DNA of 64,000 nucleotides from the NCBI RefSeq assembly GCF_024753135.1, contig NZ_JANUGP010000032.1:1-64000 (forward strand), read 5' to 3'. Made by a program: the position numbers and the translations under genes. The notes under the pieces are model-generated. The model had not been told where the DNA came from and ran no database searches. It saw only the letters and a program-made list of their open reading frames with translations. Within the stretch, counting starts at the first letter, position 1, and each line of letters opens with the position of its first letter. This document shows, one piece after another, positions 47,042-55,947 of this stretch. This DNA is from Streptomyces pyxinicus. Lineage in GTDB: Bacteria; Actinomycetota; Actinomycetes; Streptomycetales; Streptomycetaceae.

Positions 47042-48160
47042 TCAGGCCCCGCCGCGTTCCCCCGTCGCGGCGGGGCTCTCGTGTGCCTCGTCCGCCGGCC
47101 GGTCGGTGACGTCCAGGAAGACCTGGGTGGCCTCCGGGAAGGTGCGGGTCAGCGAGGCCTTGATGCGCATCGAGACCTCCTCGACCCGTTCGCTGTCCAG
47201 CCCCGGCACCAGGTCGATGCGCGCGGCCACCAGCGTGGAGTCCAGGCCCAGCTTCATCGTGAACAGCGCCTCCACGCTGTCGATCTCCGGCTGCGCCCGG
47301 AGCAGCGAGCGGATCCGGCCGCTCAGTTCGGGATCGGCGGCCTCGCCGATGAGCTGGTCGCGGGCGTCGCGGCCGAGCCGGTAGGCGACGTAGACGAGCA
47401 GCAGGCCGATCGCCATCGAGGCGGACGCCTCCCAGACCACCTGCCCGGTGACCATGTGCAGGGCCATGCCGATGATGGCGAGGGTGACGCCGAGCACCGC
47501 CGTGCCGTCCTCGGCGACGACGGTCCGCAGCGCCGGGTCGCGCAGCGCGCCGAGCCCGCCGCCCTGTTGCCGCACCTGGTGCAGGGCCCGCAGCAGGGAG
47601 GCGCCCTCGGCGAGCAGGGCGACGCCGAGCACGATCAGACCGGCCACGTAGCCGCTGAGCTTCTCGTCGGCGCCCTCGCGCAGCGCCTCGATTCCTTGCC
47701 AGACGGAGAAGCAGCCGCCCATGACGAAGATGCCGACGGCCGCGAGCAGCGACCAGAAGAAGCGCTCCTTGCCGTACCCGAAGGGGTGCCGGCGGTCGGC
47801 GGGCCGGCGGCTGCGGCGCAGCGCGGCCAGCAGGAACACCTCGTTGAGGCTGTCGGCGACCGAGTGGGCGGCCTCCGACAGCAGGGCGGGGGAACCGGCG
47901 ATCACACCGCCGGCGGCCTTGGCGACCGCGATCACCAGGTTGGCGGCCAGCGCCACCCACACGGTGACCTTGGTGTGCCGGTCCGCCTTGCCGTCCGCCT
48001 TGTTCCGCGCCCCGTCGTCCGGGGCCCGGTCCTGAGGGGCCTCGTCGTGGGGCACCTGGTCGTGGGGGGCGCCGTCGTCCCGCGCCGTCGGTACGGCCGT
48101 CTGCCGTTGCGAGGAAGTCCCAGTCACCCTTCGCCGACTGCCCCCGACCGGGCGGCTCAC
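47042..48160 (-). CDS. Cation diffusion facilitator (CDF) metal exporter
   Basis: A 372-residue membrane exporter of divalent metals. An N-terminal hydrophilic region with clustered Asp/His (VPHDEAPQDRAPDD) is followed by six helices; the metal-site motif of helix 2 is SEAAHSVADSLNEVFLL (H-x3-D) and the second pair is in the AEDGTAVLGVTLAIIG region. A cytoplasmic C-terminal ferredoxin-like domain ends the protein (DLVPGLDSERVEEVSMRI). Likely substrates are zinc, cobalt or iron, exchanged for protons. A GTG at 48160 is used; a GTG 11 codons later with GAAGG before it is an alternative. Confidence 0.9.
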   Translation of the reverse strand: MSRPVGGSRRRVTGTSSQRQTAVPTARDDGAPHDQVPHDEAPQDRAPDDGARNKADGKADRHTKVTVWVALAANLVIAVAKAAGGVIAGSPALLSEAAHSVADSLNEVFLLAALRRSRRPADRRHPFGYGKERFFWSLLAAVGIFVMGGCFSVWQGIEALREGADEKLSGYVAGLIVLGVALLAEGASLLRALHQVRQQGGGLGALRDPALRTVVAEDGTAVLGVTLAIIGMALHMVTGQVVWEASASMAIGLLLVYVAYRLGRDARDQLIGEAADPELSGRIRSLLRAQPEIDSVEALFTMKLGLDSTLVAARIDLVPGLDSERVEEVSMRIKASLTRTFPEATQVFLDVTDRPADEAHESPAATGERGGA

Positions 48161-48258
48161 ACCGTGCGGCCGGCGGAAAACGGGGAACGCGGTGGCGCAG
48201 GACCCGGCGCGCGGGGAACACCTCGCCCCGGGTACCCCGGCACGCGAGGAGGAGAGAC

Positions 48259-49275
48259 ATGGCAGGCGAGGGCAACAGCGCCTACGGTCACAGGAAGTTC
48301 ACCCGGTCCCGGAGCCACTTCCGGGACCGGGTCACCGCCGACGGCCGGGGCGGGTGGCCGGTGGCCGCGGACCGCTACCGGCTGGTGGTGTCCCGCGCCT
48401 GTCCGTGGGCCAGTCGGGCGGTGATCTCGCGGCGGCTGCTGGGCCTTGAGGACGCCCTGTCGATGGCGGTCGCCGACCCGATCCAGGACGACCGCAGCTG
48501 GCGGTTCACCCTGGACCCGGACGGCCGCGACCCGGTGCTCGGCATCCGCTTCCTGGCCGAGGCCTACGAGCGCCGGGAGGCGGACCCTGCGGGCGGCGTG
48601 AGCGTGCCCGCGCTCGTGGACATCCCGAGCGGCCGGCTGGTCACCAACGACTACCAGCAGCTCACCCTTGACTTCGCCACCGAGTGGACGGCCCTGCACC
48701 GCCCCGGGGCCCCGGACCTGTATCCGGCGGACCGGCGGGACGAGATCGACGAGGTGATGGCAGGGGTCTACGAGGACGTCAACAACGGTGTGTACCGGGC
48801 CGGGTTCGCCTCCGGGCAGCGGGAGTACGAGGAGGCGTGCGTGGCGGTGTTCCGGCGGCTTGAGCTGCTCGCGGAGCGGCTGTCCGGGCAGCGCTATCTG
48901 GTCGGCGACACCCTGACCGAGGCGGACATCCGGCTGTTCACCACGCTGGTCCGGTTCGACGCCGTGTACCACGGCCACTTCAAGTGCAATCGCTGGAAGC
49001 TGGCCGAGAACCCGGTGCTGTGGGCGTACGCCAGGGACCTGTTCCAGACACCGGGTTTCGGCGACACCGTCGACTTCGACCACATCAAGCGGCACTACTA
49101 CCAGGTGCACAGCGGCATCAACCCGACCGGCATCGTGCCGCTCGGTCCTGACCTGGGCGGCTGGCTGAGTCCGCATCACCGTCAGGAGCTGGGCGGACGC
49201 CCCTTCGGCGACGGGACACCGCCGGGGCCGGTGCCGCCGGGCGAACGAGTGGCCCCGGAAGGTCGGCCCGCATGA
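48259..49275 (+). CDS. Xi-class glutathione S-transferase family (glutathionyl-hydroquinone reductase-like)
   Basis: A 338-residue cytoplasmic enzyme. The catalytic CPW is at 48-50 (SRACPWASR), and further xi-class marks are DPIQDDRSWRF, the VPALVDIPSGRLVTNDY thioredoxin-fold section, VGDTLTEADIRLFTTLVRFD and the DFDHIKRHYYQVHSGINPTG end. These reductases remove glutathione (or, in actinomycetes, mycothiol) from hydroquinone adducts. A GGAGGAGAG site precedes the ATG. It probably forms an operon with the small DUF4235 gene, 28 bases downstream. Confidence 0.93.
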   Translation: MAGEGNSAYGHRKFTRSRSHFRDRVTADGRGGWPVAADRYRLVVSRACPWASRAVISRRLLGLEDALSMAVADPIQDDRSWRFTLDPDGRDPVLGIRFLAEAYERREADPAGGVSVPALVDIPSGRLVTNDYQQLTLDFATEWTALHRPGAPDLYPADRRDEIDEVMAGVYEDVNNGVYRAGFASGQREYEEACVAVFRRLELLAERLSGQRYLVGDTLTEADIRLFTTLVRFDAVYHGHFKCNRWKLAENPVLWAYARDLFQTPGFGDTVDFDHIKRHYYQVHSGINPTGIVPLGPDLGGWLSPHHRQELGGRPFGDGTPPGPVPPGERVAPEGRPA

Positions 49276-49303
49276 GGGCCGCGTGACGAGGAAGGAGTCA
49301 GAC

Positions 49304-49606
49304 ATGGCCAAGAACAAGAAGAAGAAACTCCCTCTCGCCTACCAGCCGGTCGGTTTCGTGCTCAGCTGGGCGGGCGGTGCCTTGGCCGGAATGGCTTTCC
49401 GCAAGGCGTGGAAGGCGATCCGGCACGAGGACGACGCACCGGACGCCCTGGACCCGGACCGCGGCTGGGGCGAGATCCTGCTGGCCGCCGCGGTCCAGGG
49501 CGCGATCTTCGCCGTGGTGCGCAGCGCGGTGGACCGCACCGGCGCCAAGGCCATCGCCCGTTCGACGGGCGTGTGGCCGGCCACCGACAAGGGTGGCCGG
49601 GACTGA
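49304..49606 (+). CDS. DUF4235 membrane protein
   Basis: A 100-residue small membrane protein. A Lys-rich start (AKNKKKKL) is followed by two hydrophobic helices (PVGFVLSWAGGALAGMAFRK and ILLAAAVQGAIFAVVRSAVD), joined by an acidic loop. The pattern matches DUF4235, of unknown function, common in actinomycetes. GAAGGAG lies at a good distance before the ATG. It may be co-transcribed with the glutathione-transferase-like gene and is followed by a terminator. Confidence 0.88.
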   Translation: MAKNKKKKLPLAYQPVGFVLSWAGGALAGMAFRKAWKAIRHEDDAPDALDPDRGWGEILLAAAVQGAIFAVVRSAVDRTGAKAIARSTGVWPATDKGGRD

Positions 49607-49615
49607 TCCACCGGG

Positions 49616-49653
49616 CCCTGTCGCCGTACCCCACCCGGAGTACGGCGACGGGG
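49616..49653. terminator. Terminator after the DUF4235 gene
   Basis: Arms CCCTGTCGCCGTAC and GTACGGCGACGGGG (one G-T pair) form a 14-bp stem with a 10-base loop between convergent genes. Confidence 0.8.
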
Positions 49654-49654
49654 T

Positions 49655-50047
49655 TCAGCCCTGTTTGGGCGCCGTGGTGGGGTTCAGGCGCAGGGTGAAG
49701 GAGTGCCCGGCGGGGTCGGAGTAGCCCCGCTCCTCGTACGGCCCGGCCGCGTCCCGGGTCTCGATGGGCCGGCCGCCGAGGCCGACCACCCGGCGCTCGG
49801 CCTCGTCCAGGTCCTCGACCAGCAGGTCGAGATGGGCCTGGAGCGAGTTCTCCGGACGCGGCCAGCTCGGCGGGGTGGCGTTCACGTCCCGCCGGAAGGC
49901 GAGCCGGACGCCGTCGGCGCCGCGTATCTCCACCAGGTTGGCGGAGGCCTCCGTCAGTTCGCCCTCCAGCAACTTCTTGTAGAATTCGGCCAGTTTCTCG
50001 GGCTCGGCGCAGTCCAGGATCACAACGGCCGTTTTCACCAGTGTCAT
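49655..50047 (-). CDS. VOC-family (glyoxalase-like) protein
   Basis: A 130-residue single vicinal-oxygen-chelate domain. It has the opening KTAVVILDCAEPEKLAEFY, a central FRR...PRPENSLQAHLDLLVED strand with the first metal-type His, and YSDPAGHSFTLRLNP with the second. Family members bind a metal or antibiotics (bleomycin, fosfomycin) or isomerise small metabolites. Which applies is not clear. The ATG at 50047 follows GGGAGG. It is probably monocistronic. Confidence 0.9.
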   Translation of the reverse strand: MTLVKTAVVILDCAEPEKLAEFYKKLLEGELTEASANLVEIRGADGVRLAFRRDVNATPPSWPRPENSLQAHLDLLVEDLDEAERRVVGLGGRPIETRDAAGPYEERGYSDPAGHSFTLRLNPTTAPKQG

Positions 50048-50099
50048 CGCTACCTCCCGGGGTTCGGTTCTCCCCTGCGGATATCCCGGGCCCCCGGTT

Positions 50100-50564
50100 T
50101 CAGTCGGCGGTCAGCCAGCGGCCGTCGCGCATCAACTCCCGCCCCGGCAACTCGCCTTGACCGCGCCAGGCCTGGACGCGGCGGGGCGTGACGACGAAGT
50201 ACAGGTGGCGGGTGGCGAGTCGGCGCGGGTCGAAGCCGGTCGCGCCGGCGAACACCTCGGCGTCCTCCTCGGGCAGGTCCTCGGGGGCCACCGCCCGCAC
50301 CGCGCCCTCGATCAGGACGACGTCCCGGGCCGGACCGATGCCGAGCCGGGCGACGCCCGTCGTCACGAGGTTGTGGCCGGTGGTGCTGTCGGCGGGGGTG
50401 GCGATCAGCAGGGTGGCGCCGTCCCATACGTAGGACAGCGGCACGAGTTGGGGGGCGCCGCCCTCGGGTGCCGCGGTGGCCACCCAGGCGTCGACGTCGT
50501 GCTCCAGCCGGTGCAGGGTGTCCTTCCTGCGCTGTTCGGCGGTGCGGGCGGGCGCGGCGGTCAT
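50100..50564 (-). CDS. PPOX-class F420/FMN-dependent oxidoreductase
   Basis: A 154-residue split-barrel flavin/deazaflavin protein: DAWVATAAPEGGAPQLVPLSY is the cofactor-binding strand pair, followed by GHNLVTTGVARLGIG and VLIEGAVRAVAPED. The C-terminal RRVQAWRGQGELPGRELM is typical of the pyridoxamine-oxidase-like F420 group. The ATG at 50564 is chosen because AGGAGG lies nine bases upstream; a longer start gives an Arg/Pro-rich leader. It is 52 bases from the VOC gene on the same strand. Substrate unknown. Confidence 0.9.
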   Translation of the reverse strand: MTAAPARTAEQRRKDTLHRLEHDVDAWVATAAPEGGAPQLVPLSYVWDGATLLIATPADSTTGHNLVTTGVARLGIGPARDVVLIEGAVRAVAPEDLPEEDAEVFAGATGFDPRRLATRHLYFVVTPRRVQAWRGQGELPGRELMRDGRWLTAD

Positions 50565-50732
50565 GTCGTACGGCCTCCTGGTCGTCGCCGGCGCGTACGG
50601 GGCGACGCGCGGACAGGGCCAGTGTGACGGTCGTCCGCCGTCGCCGGAGCGGATCACCGGCCGGGCGTGTCCGCACGCGGTCCCCGACGACGCCGTCGGC
50701 CCCGGGCGGGAAGGGCACCGGCCGCGGGGCCC

Positions 50733-51578
50733 TCAGTCGCAGCCCGCGCCGTCCTTCACCAGCGGCCAGGCCGCCACGCCGTCGGCCGTGCGGACGTAGA
50801 CCACCGTGCTGTCCGCCGTGCGCCACAGGTGGCTGCCCCGGTAGTGGTAGCCGGTGTCGCGGGCGCCGGCGGGCAGCGCCGTCCTCGGGCGGTACGGCGC
50901 CCGGAGCAGCCCGTCGCGGGCGAGGACGCCGTCGGGATCACTGGCGTAGGTGCGTCCGTCCAGGTGGAGGAAGCGGGCGGATCGCCGGCCGCAGTGCGCC
51001 GGTCCGTCGGCACTGTGCAGTCGGGTCACCGGCACCCGGCGGCCCGCGCGGTCCGCCCAGATCTGCCAGTCGGTGGTGTCGGTGAAGCTCGCGGGGAGTT
51101 CGGCGGGGTCGCAGGAGGCGCTGGTCTCGGGGCCCCAACCGGGCCTGTCCTTCTGGTCCTTGGCGACGACCACGGCCACCTTGGTCCGGCCGCCGACGTC
51201 GAAGGAGTACAGCACCCGGTCCGCCTCCCGGCGCTCGGCGCGGTAGCCGTGGTCGGGGACCTCGGGCTGGACCATGTCGAAGTAGCGGGCCAGGCCCTCC
51301 TCCGGTGTCGCGCCGCCCTCGGAGGGGCCCCAGCCGTCGGGCCCCGAGCCGTCGAAGATCTCCCCGTCGCACTCCAGGGCCCGCCCGGCGGCGCCGGAGG
51401 CGAGGCGCAGCGCCCGGGGCCCGCCCGCGTCGAGGCTCCGCAGGGGGATGTCGAGGGGACCGCGGTACGGCGTCGCCGGGGGCCGGCCCTCGATCACCGG
51501 ACCGGGGGCGTCGTCATGACATCCCGCCACCGCCACCAGTACCACCACCACTGCCGCCGCCGTCAGGCCTGCGCGCAT
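50733..51578 (-). CDS. Hypothetical lipoprotein
   Basis: A 281-residue exported lipoprotein with a clear lipobox (LVAVAGC, Cys20). The mature part is beta-rich with four Cys (ALECDGE, ASCDPAE, PAHCGRR, DGAGC) that could form two disulfides. I do not recognise the family. Conserved-looking stretches such as GDTGYHYRGSH-like GARDTGYHYRGSHLWRTADS suggest a sensor or binding domain. It is probably transcribed alone. Similar orphan lipoproteins are frequent in Streptomyces. Confidence 0.85.
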   Translation of the reverse strand: MRAGLTAAAVVVVLVAVAGCHDDAPGPVIEGRPPATPYRGPLDIPLRSLDAGGPRALRLASGAAGRALECDGEIFDGSGPDGWGPSEGGATPEEGLARYFDMVQPEVPDHGYRAERREADRVLYSFDVGGRTKVAVVVAKDQKDRPGWGPETSASCDPAELPASFTDTTDWQIWADRAGRRVPVTRLHSADGPAHCGRRSARFLHLDGRTYASDPDGVLARDGLLRAPYRPRTALPAGARDTGYHYRGSHLWRTADSTVVYVRTADGVAAWPLVKDGAGCD

Positions 51579-51641
51579 GTTCCCGCCCCCTGTTCTCCCG
51601 TCGTCCGTGCGGTCCTTGGACGCCGGGGCGGGCCGGAACGT

Positions 51642-52610
51642 TCAGCGGGCGTGCTGGAAGGTTCGGCGGTAGGCCCCCGGGGAGACGCCGATCGCGGCGT
51701 GCAGGTGCTGGCGCAGGGAGGCGCCGGTGGCGAAGCCGACCTCGGCGGCGATCCGGTCCACGGGCAGGTCGCTGGACTCCAGCAGGTGCCGGGCGCGGGC
51801 CACGCGCTGCTGGATCAACCAGCGTCCGGGGCTGAGACCCACCTCCTCGTTGAAGCGGCGGGCGAAGGTGCGCGGGCTCATCCGCGCGTGCCCGGCGAGG
51901 TCGGCCAGGGTGAGCGGTTCGTCCAGGCGTTCCAGCGCCCAGGCCCGGGTGCCGGCCGTGCTCGCGGCGCCGCTGACCGGGACCGGCCGCTCGATGTACT
52001 GGGCCTGGCCGCCATCGCGGAACGGCGGCACGACGCAGCGCCGGGCGACCGTGTTGGCCAGCTCGCTGCCGTGGTCGGTGCGCACCAGGTGCAGGCAGAT
52101 GTCGACACCGGAGGCGGCGCCTGCCGAGGTGAGGATCCGGCCGTCGGCCACGAACAGGACGTCCGGGTCGACGTCGACGCGCGGAAACCGGCGGCTGAGC
52201 CGGTCGGCGACCTGCCAGTGCGTGGTGGCCCTGCGGCCGTCCAGCAGGCCGGCCTCGGCCAGGACGAAGGCGGCCGTGCAAATGGAGACGATCCGGGCGT
52301 CCGGGCGGATCCGGCCGAGCGCCGCGGTGACCTCGGCGGGCAGCTCGGCCGGGAGGTACGCGGGCGGCATGGAGGTGACGATCACCGTGTCGGCGCTCTC
52401 CAGGATCTCCGGGCCGTGGGCGACCCCGATGGTGAAGTCCGCGCAGGTGCGCACCGGGCCGCCGTCGACCGAGCAGGTCCGCACCTCGTAGTGCCCGTCG
52501 GCCGCGCCGAGGATGCGGCTGGGGATGCCCAGCTCGAAGGGGTAGACGCCGTCGAGGGCGAGGACCACGACGCGGTGCGGGCGGCGGCCGAGCGGGACCA
52601 GGTCAGTCAT
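51642..52610 (-). CDS. GlxA/FtrA-type AraC-family regulator
   Basis: A 322-residue transcription factor. Residues about 10-190 form a DJ-1/PfpI-like (class I glutamine amidotransferase-like) domain, with SICTAAFVLAEAG containing the elbow Cys and TSAGAASGVDICLHLV. Residues about 215-320 carry two AraC HTH motifs: LTLADLAGHARMSPRTFARR and VDRIAAEVGFATGASLRQHL. Such proteins usually bind a small effector through the first domain. The ATG lies 71 bases from the divergent oxidoreductase gene, its most likely target. Confidence 0.93.
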   Translation of the reverse strand: MTDLVPLGRRPHRVVVLALDGVYPFELGIPSRILGAADGHYEVRTCSVDGGPVRTCADFTIGVAHGPEILESADTVIVTSMPPAYLPAELPAEVTAALGRIRPDARIVSICTAAFVLAEAGLLDGRRATTHWQVADRLSRRFPRVDVDPDVLFVADGRILTSAGAASGVDICLHLVRTDHGSELANTVARRCVVPPFRDGGQAQYIERPVPVSGAASTAGTRAWALERLDEPLTLADLAGHARMSPRTFARRFNEEVGLSPGRWLIQQRVARARHLLESSDLPVDRIAAEVGFATGASLRQHLHAAIGVSPGAYRRTFQHAR

Positions 52611-52681
52611 GGCACGATCCTATCGAAGGTTGGCTTTTCTGCCATTTCCCGGCGTCGCGGAGCCGGGCAGGCTGGTTGACC

Positions 52682-53632
52682 ATGAGCGATGTGAACACGA
52701 TGCGAGTCATCAGCCAGGACGTCCTCGGCGGTCCCGAGGTCCTGAGGGAAGCGATGGTGGAGCGGCCAGCGCCGCGGGCGAACGAGGTGCTGGTCCGGGT
52801 GCGGGCCGCCGGGGTGAACCCCACCGACTGGAAGCACCGGGCGAACGGGGGCTTCCTCGGCGATCCGCCGTTCGTGCTCGGCTGGGACCTTTCCGGGGAG
52901 GTCGTGGAGACCGGGATCGGGGTGGCCGCGTTCCGGCCCGGCGACGAGGTCTTCGGCATGCTGCCCTATCCGTGGGGCCACGGCTCGCACGCCGAGTACG
53001 TGATCGCGCCGGTGCGCGCCCTGGCCCGCAAGCCCTCCTCGCTCGACCACGTCCAGGCGGGCGCCCTGCCGCTGGTGTCGCTGACCGCCTGGCAGGCGCT
53101 GACCGAGCACGCGGACGTCCGGCCCGGACAGCGGGTGCTGGTCCACGCGGCGGCCGGCGGGGTCGGCCATGTCGCCGTGCAGATCGCCAAGGCGCGCGGC
53201 GCCTACGTGATCGGCACGGCGAGCGCGGGCAAGCACGGCTTCCTGCGGGAGATCGGCGTGGACGAGCCGGTCGACTACCGGGCCGTCGACGTCACCGAGA
53301 CGGTGCGGGACGTGGACGTGGTCCTGGACACGCTGGGCGAGGAGACGTCCGTACGGTCCCTGCGGATGCTGCGGCCGGGCGGGGTCGTGGTGTCGATCCT
53401 GCCGGCCGGCTCCCCGGAGTTCTTCGAGGAGGCGGAGCGGCTCGGGGTGCGGGCGGTGCGCATGCTGGTCGACGCCGACCGGGCCGGGATGGAGGCGGTC
53501 GCCGATCTCGCGGAGTCCGGGAAGCTGCGGGCGACGATCGCCGGGACGTTCCCGCTGGCCGACGCGGCCAAGGCGCACGAGCTGGGCGACACCGGGCGCA
53601 CCACGGGCAAGCTGGTGCTGGTGGCCGGCTGA
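52682..53632 (+). CDS. NADP-dependent quinone-oxidoreductase-like MDR enzyme
   Basis: A 316-residue zinc-free medium-chain reductase. GroES-like fold about 1-125 (VRAAGVNPTDWKHRANG), nucleotide-binding fold with HAAAGGVGHVAVQIAK (the AxxGGVG motif for NADPH). No zinc Cys are present. Such enzymes reduce quinones or enones. The ATG at 52682 is used; a TTG two codons upstream is possible. It is divergent from the GlxA-type regulator across 71 bases and ends before a terminator, so it is the likely regulated target. Confidence 0.92.
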   Translation: MSDVNTMRVISQDVLGGPEVLREAMVERPAPRANEVLVRVRAAGVNPTDWKHRANGGFLGDPPFVLGWDLSGEVVETGIGVAAFRPGDEVFGMLPYPWGHGSHAEYVIAPVRALARKPSSLDHVQAGALPLVSLTAWQALTEHADVRPGQRVLVHAAAGGVGHVAVQIAKARGAYVIGTASAGKHGFLREIGVDEPVDYRAVDVTETVRDVDVVLDTLGEETSVRSLRMLRPGGVVVSILPAGSPEFFEEAERLGVRAVRMLVDADRAGMEAVADLAESGKLRATIAGTFPLADAAKAHELGDTGRTTGKLVLVAG

Positions 53633-53644
53633 GCCCGGCGGCGG

Positions 53645-53683
53645 GCGGGGTGACGAGGACGCGCCGTCCCGTCGTCACCCCGC
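53645..53683. terminator. Terminator after the oxidoreductase gene
   Basis: Perfect 12-bp arms GCGGGGTGACGA/TCGTCACCCCGC with a 15-base loop, 12 bases after the stop. A 10-bp palindrome GACATATGTC follows at 53699-53708 in the promoter of the next gene. Confidence 0.7.
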
Positions 53684-53795
53684 GGCCGCAAACCGAAAGA
53701 CATATGTCAATCGAACATGCTCAAATTCCGTCCATCGAGGGTACCTTGACGGTCGAGAAGCGACTGTCCGGGCGCGGATGGAAGGTGATGCCGTC

Positions 53796-54176
53796 GTGCG
53801 AGACGACTCCGCACCGCGTACCCGGCAGTTACGCGTGTACGAGCACCGCGGCCACACGGTGCTGGAGCTGCTGGGCGAGATCGACCTCGTCGCGGCGGCC
53901 GAGATCGGTCCCGCGCTGGACCTGGTCACCCGGCGCGCCGGCGCCCGGATCGTGCTCGACCTGCGGCAGGTGGAGTTCTTCGACTGCTCGGGGCTGCGGC
54001 TGGTCTACCGGGCCCGCGCCCGGGTCCTGGAGCACGGCGGCCGGCTGCACCTGGTGTGCACGCATCCGATGACCCTGCGCGTCTTCCGGGTGACCGGTCT
54101 GTCCCGGCTCCTGCCGCCGTACCCCACGCCGGACGCGGCGCTGGCCGGCGCCGAGGCCGCGTCCGGCACGCTCTGA
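53796..54176 (+). CDS. STAS-domain anti-sigma-factor antagonist
   Basis: A 126-residue single STAS domain. The phosphorylation loop reads VEFFDCSGLRLVYRAR, with Ser in the SpoIIAA-type D-x-S-G-L position. Strands LRVYEHRGHTVLELLGEIDL and GARIVLDLRQ are typical. The unphosphorylated form would bind an RsbW-type kinase and release a sigma factor; SpoIIE phosphatases such as the three in this window could dephosphorylate it. A GTG start at 53796 is preferred because GGAAGGTG lies eight bases upstream; the ATG at 53778 is the alternative. No anti-sigma factor is adjacent. Confidence 0.88.
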   Translation: MRDDSAPRTRQLRVYEHRGHTVLELLGEIDLVAAAEIGPALDLVTRRAGARIVLDLRQVEFFDCSGLRLVYRARARVLEHGGRLHLVCTHPMTLRVFRVTGLSRLLPPYPTPDAALAGAEAASGTL

Positions 54177-54184
54177 GGGGCCCG

Positions 54185-55126
54185 TCACTCCTCGAACAGG
54201 GCGCTGACGGATTCCCCGTTGTGGATGCGCCGTACGGCCTCGGCGAGCGCCGGGGCGATGGAGAGCACGCGGAGCTTGCCGGTGCGCTCGTCCTCGGGGA
54301 CCGGCACGGTGTTGGTGCAGACGATCTCCAGCACGTCCGGCTGCTCGCCGATCCGCTGGAGGGCACCGGCCGCGAACAGCCCGTGGGTACAGGCCACCCG
54401 GATCGAGCGCGGCCCCAATTCCCGCAGCCGGTCGAGGAGTTCCAGTACCGTGCTGCCCTTGGCGATCTCGTCGTCCAGCACGATGACGTCCCGGCCGGCG
54501 ACCTCGCCGATGACGGAGCTGATGGTCACCCGGTCGTCCGCGTACCGCTGTTTGGCGCCGGCCGCCACCTGGGCGCCGATCCGGCGGGCGAAGGCGGCGG
54601 CCTCCTTGGCGTTGCCGAGGTCCGGCGAGACCACCGTGGTGCGCGAGAGGTCGTACTGCCGGAAATGCGCGGCGAGTTCGCGCAGGGCGTGCAGATGGTC
54701 CACCGGTACGGAGAAGAAGCCGTGCACCTGCGGCGAGTGCAGGGTCATGGCCAGCACCCGGCTCGCGCCGGCCGCCACCAGCAGGTCCGCGACCAGCCGG
54801 CCGCCGAGGGAGATGCGCGGGGCGTCCTTCTTGTCGGACCGGGCGTAGGAGTAGTGCGGCATGACGACCGTGATCCGGGCGGCCGAGGCACCCCGGGCGG
54901 CGTCGCACATCATCAGCAGCTCGACCAGATGCTCCTGCACCGGGCGGACCAGCGGCTGGATCAAAAAGACGTCCCGCTCCCGGCAGTTGGCCTGGAGCTG
55001 CACCTCCAGGCAGTCGTTGGCGAACCGGCTCGTCCGGGTCGGGCTGAGCGGCACCCCGAGGTGCGCGCAGACCTCACGGGCCAGTTCGGGGTGGGCGCTG
55101 CCGGTGAAGACGGCGATGTCTCGCAC
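54185..55126 (-). CDS. prs: Ribose-phosphate diphosphokinase (PRPP synthetase)
   Basis: A 313-residue cytoplasmic enzyme making PRPP from ribose 5-phosphate and ATP. Marks are RFANDCLEVQLQANCRERDV near the start, the flexible catalytic region MPHYSYARSDKKDAP, and the PRPP loop VIVLDDEIAKGSTVLELLDR. The loop differs from the housekeeping Prs (DDMIDTAGT-like), so this is probably a second copy rather than the primary one. It converges with the STAS gene, nine bases apart. Gene start at 55126. Confidence 0.88.
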   Translation of the reverse strand: MRDIAVFTGSAHPELAREVCAHLGVPLSPTRTSRFANDCLEVQLQANCRERDVFLIQPLVRPVQEHLVELLMMCDAARGASAARITVVMPHYSYARSDKKDAPRISLGGRLVADLLVAAGASRVLAMTLHSPQVHGFFSVPVDHLHALRELAAHFRQYDLSRTTVVSPDLGNAKEAAAFARRIGAQVAAGAKQRYADDRVTISSVIGEVAGRDVIVLDDEIAKGSTVLELLDRLRELGPRSIRVACTHGLFAAGALQRIGEQPDVLEIVCTNTVPVPEDERTGKLRVLSIAPALAEAVRRIHNGESVSALFEE

Positions 55127-55288
55127 GGTCGGTTCCTCGGGGGCTCGGCACCGGGTGGATCGTCATGCTACCGGCGGCACCGGGGCCCGCTCGGCGACGC
55201 CCGGCGCAACTCGCCTGTCTGAGCCGGTCGTCGGCGGGAATCAGGTCAGTCGTCGGGAGTCAGGCCGGCAGGAAGGAGGACCGTCGCC

Positions 55289-55939
55289 ATGACGACTTCC
55301 CTCGGGCGGATGCCCGTGTGGGCCAGGGTGGTGACTGCGATCGTCCTGGTGCTCGTGGTGCTGTTCGCCGGAATCCGGCTGGCCGTACTGCCGGGCATCA
55401 AGGACCTGTTCGGCACCGAGACGCACGACCGCTCCGGACCCACGCTGCTGAAGTCCATCCAGGACATGAGCCGTTACGACGCGGCCTCGGGCAACTTCCA
55501 GGTCGTGGTGGACCTGGAGAAGGACGCGAAGTTCCTGCCCGACGCGATCCGCGGCACCCGCACCCTGTACGTCGGCGCGGGCACCGTGGACGCCTACGTC
55601 GACCTCGGCGGGGTCGGCGAACGGGACGTCCGGGTCGACAAGGACCGTACGACGGCCACCATCCGGCTGCCGCAGGCCCAGTTGGGCAAGCCGGCCCTCG
55701 ACCCCGACCACTCCTACGCCGTCTCCAAGCAGCGCGGCCTGCTGGACCGGCTCGGCGACCTGTTCTCGGGCAACCCCAACAGCGAGCAGGCCGTGCAGAA
55801 GCTCGCCGTACGCCACATCGGCGACGCGGCGAAGAGCAGCGGACTGACCAAGCGCGCCGAGTCCAACACCACCGACATGCTCCAGGGCCTGCTGCACTCC
55901 CTCGGCTTCACCGAGGTGCACATCGGCTACGGGGCCTGA
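55289..55939 (+). CDS. DUF4230 membrane-anchored protein
   Basis: A 216-residue protein with one N-terminal transmembrane helix (VVTAIVLVLVVLFAGIRLAV) and a conserved outer or cytoplasmic domain, beginning SGPTLLKSIQDMSRYDAASG and including GVGERDVRVDKDRTTATIRLP, recognised as DUF4230. Function unknown. GGAAGGAGG sits before the ATG. It is convergent with the Mrp operon, which ends eight bases further on. Confidence 0.88.
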   Translation: MTTSLGRMPVWARVVTAIVLVLVVLFAGIRLAVLPGIKDLFGTETHDRSGPTLLKSIQDMSRYDAASGNFQVVVDLEKDAKFLPDAIRGTRTLYVGAGTVDAYVDLGGVGERDVRVDKDRTTATIRLPQAQLGKPALDPDHSYAVSKQRGLLDRLGDLFSGNPNSEQAVQKLAVRHIGDAAKSSGLTKRAESNTTDMLQGLLHSLGFTEVHIGYGA

Positions 55940-55947
55940 ACCGCGGC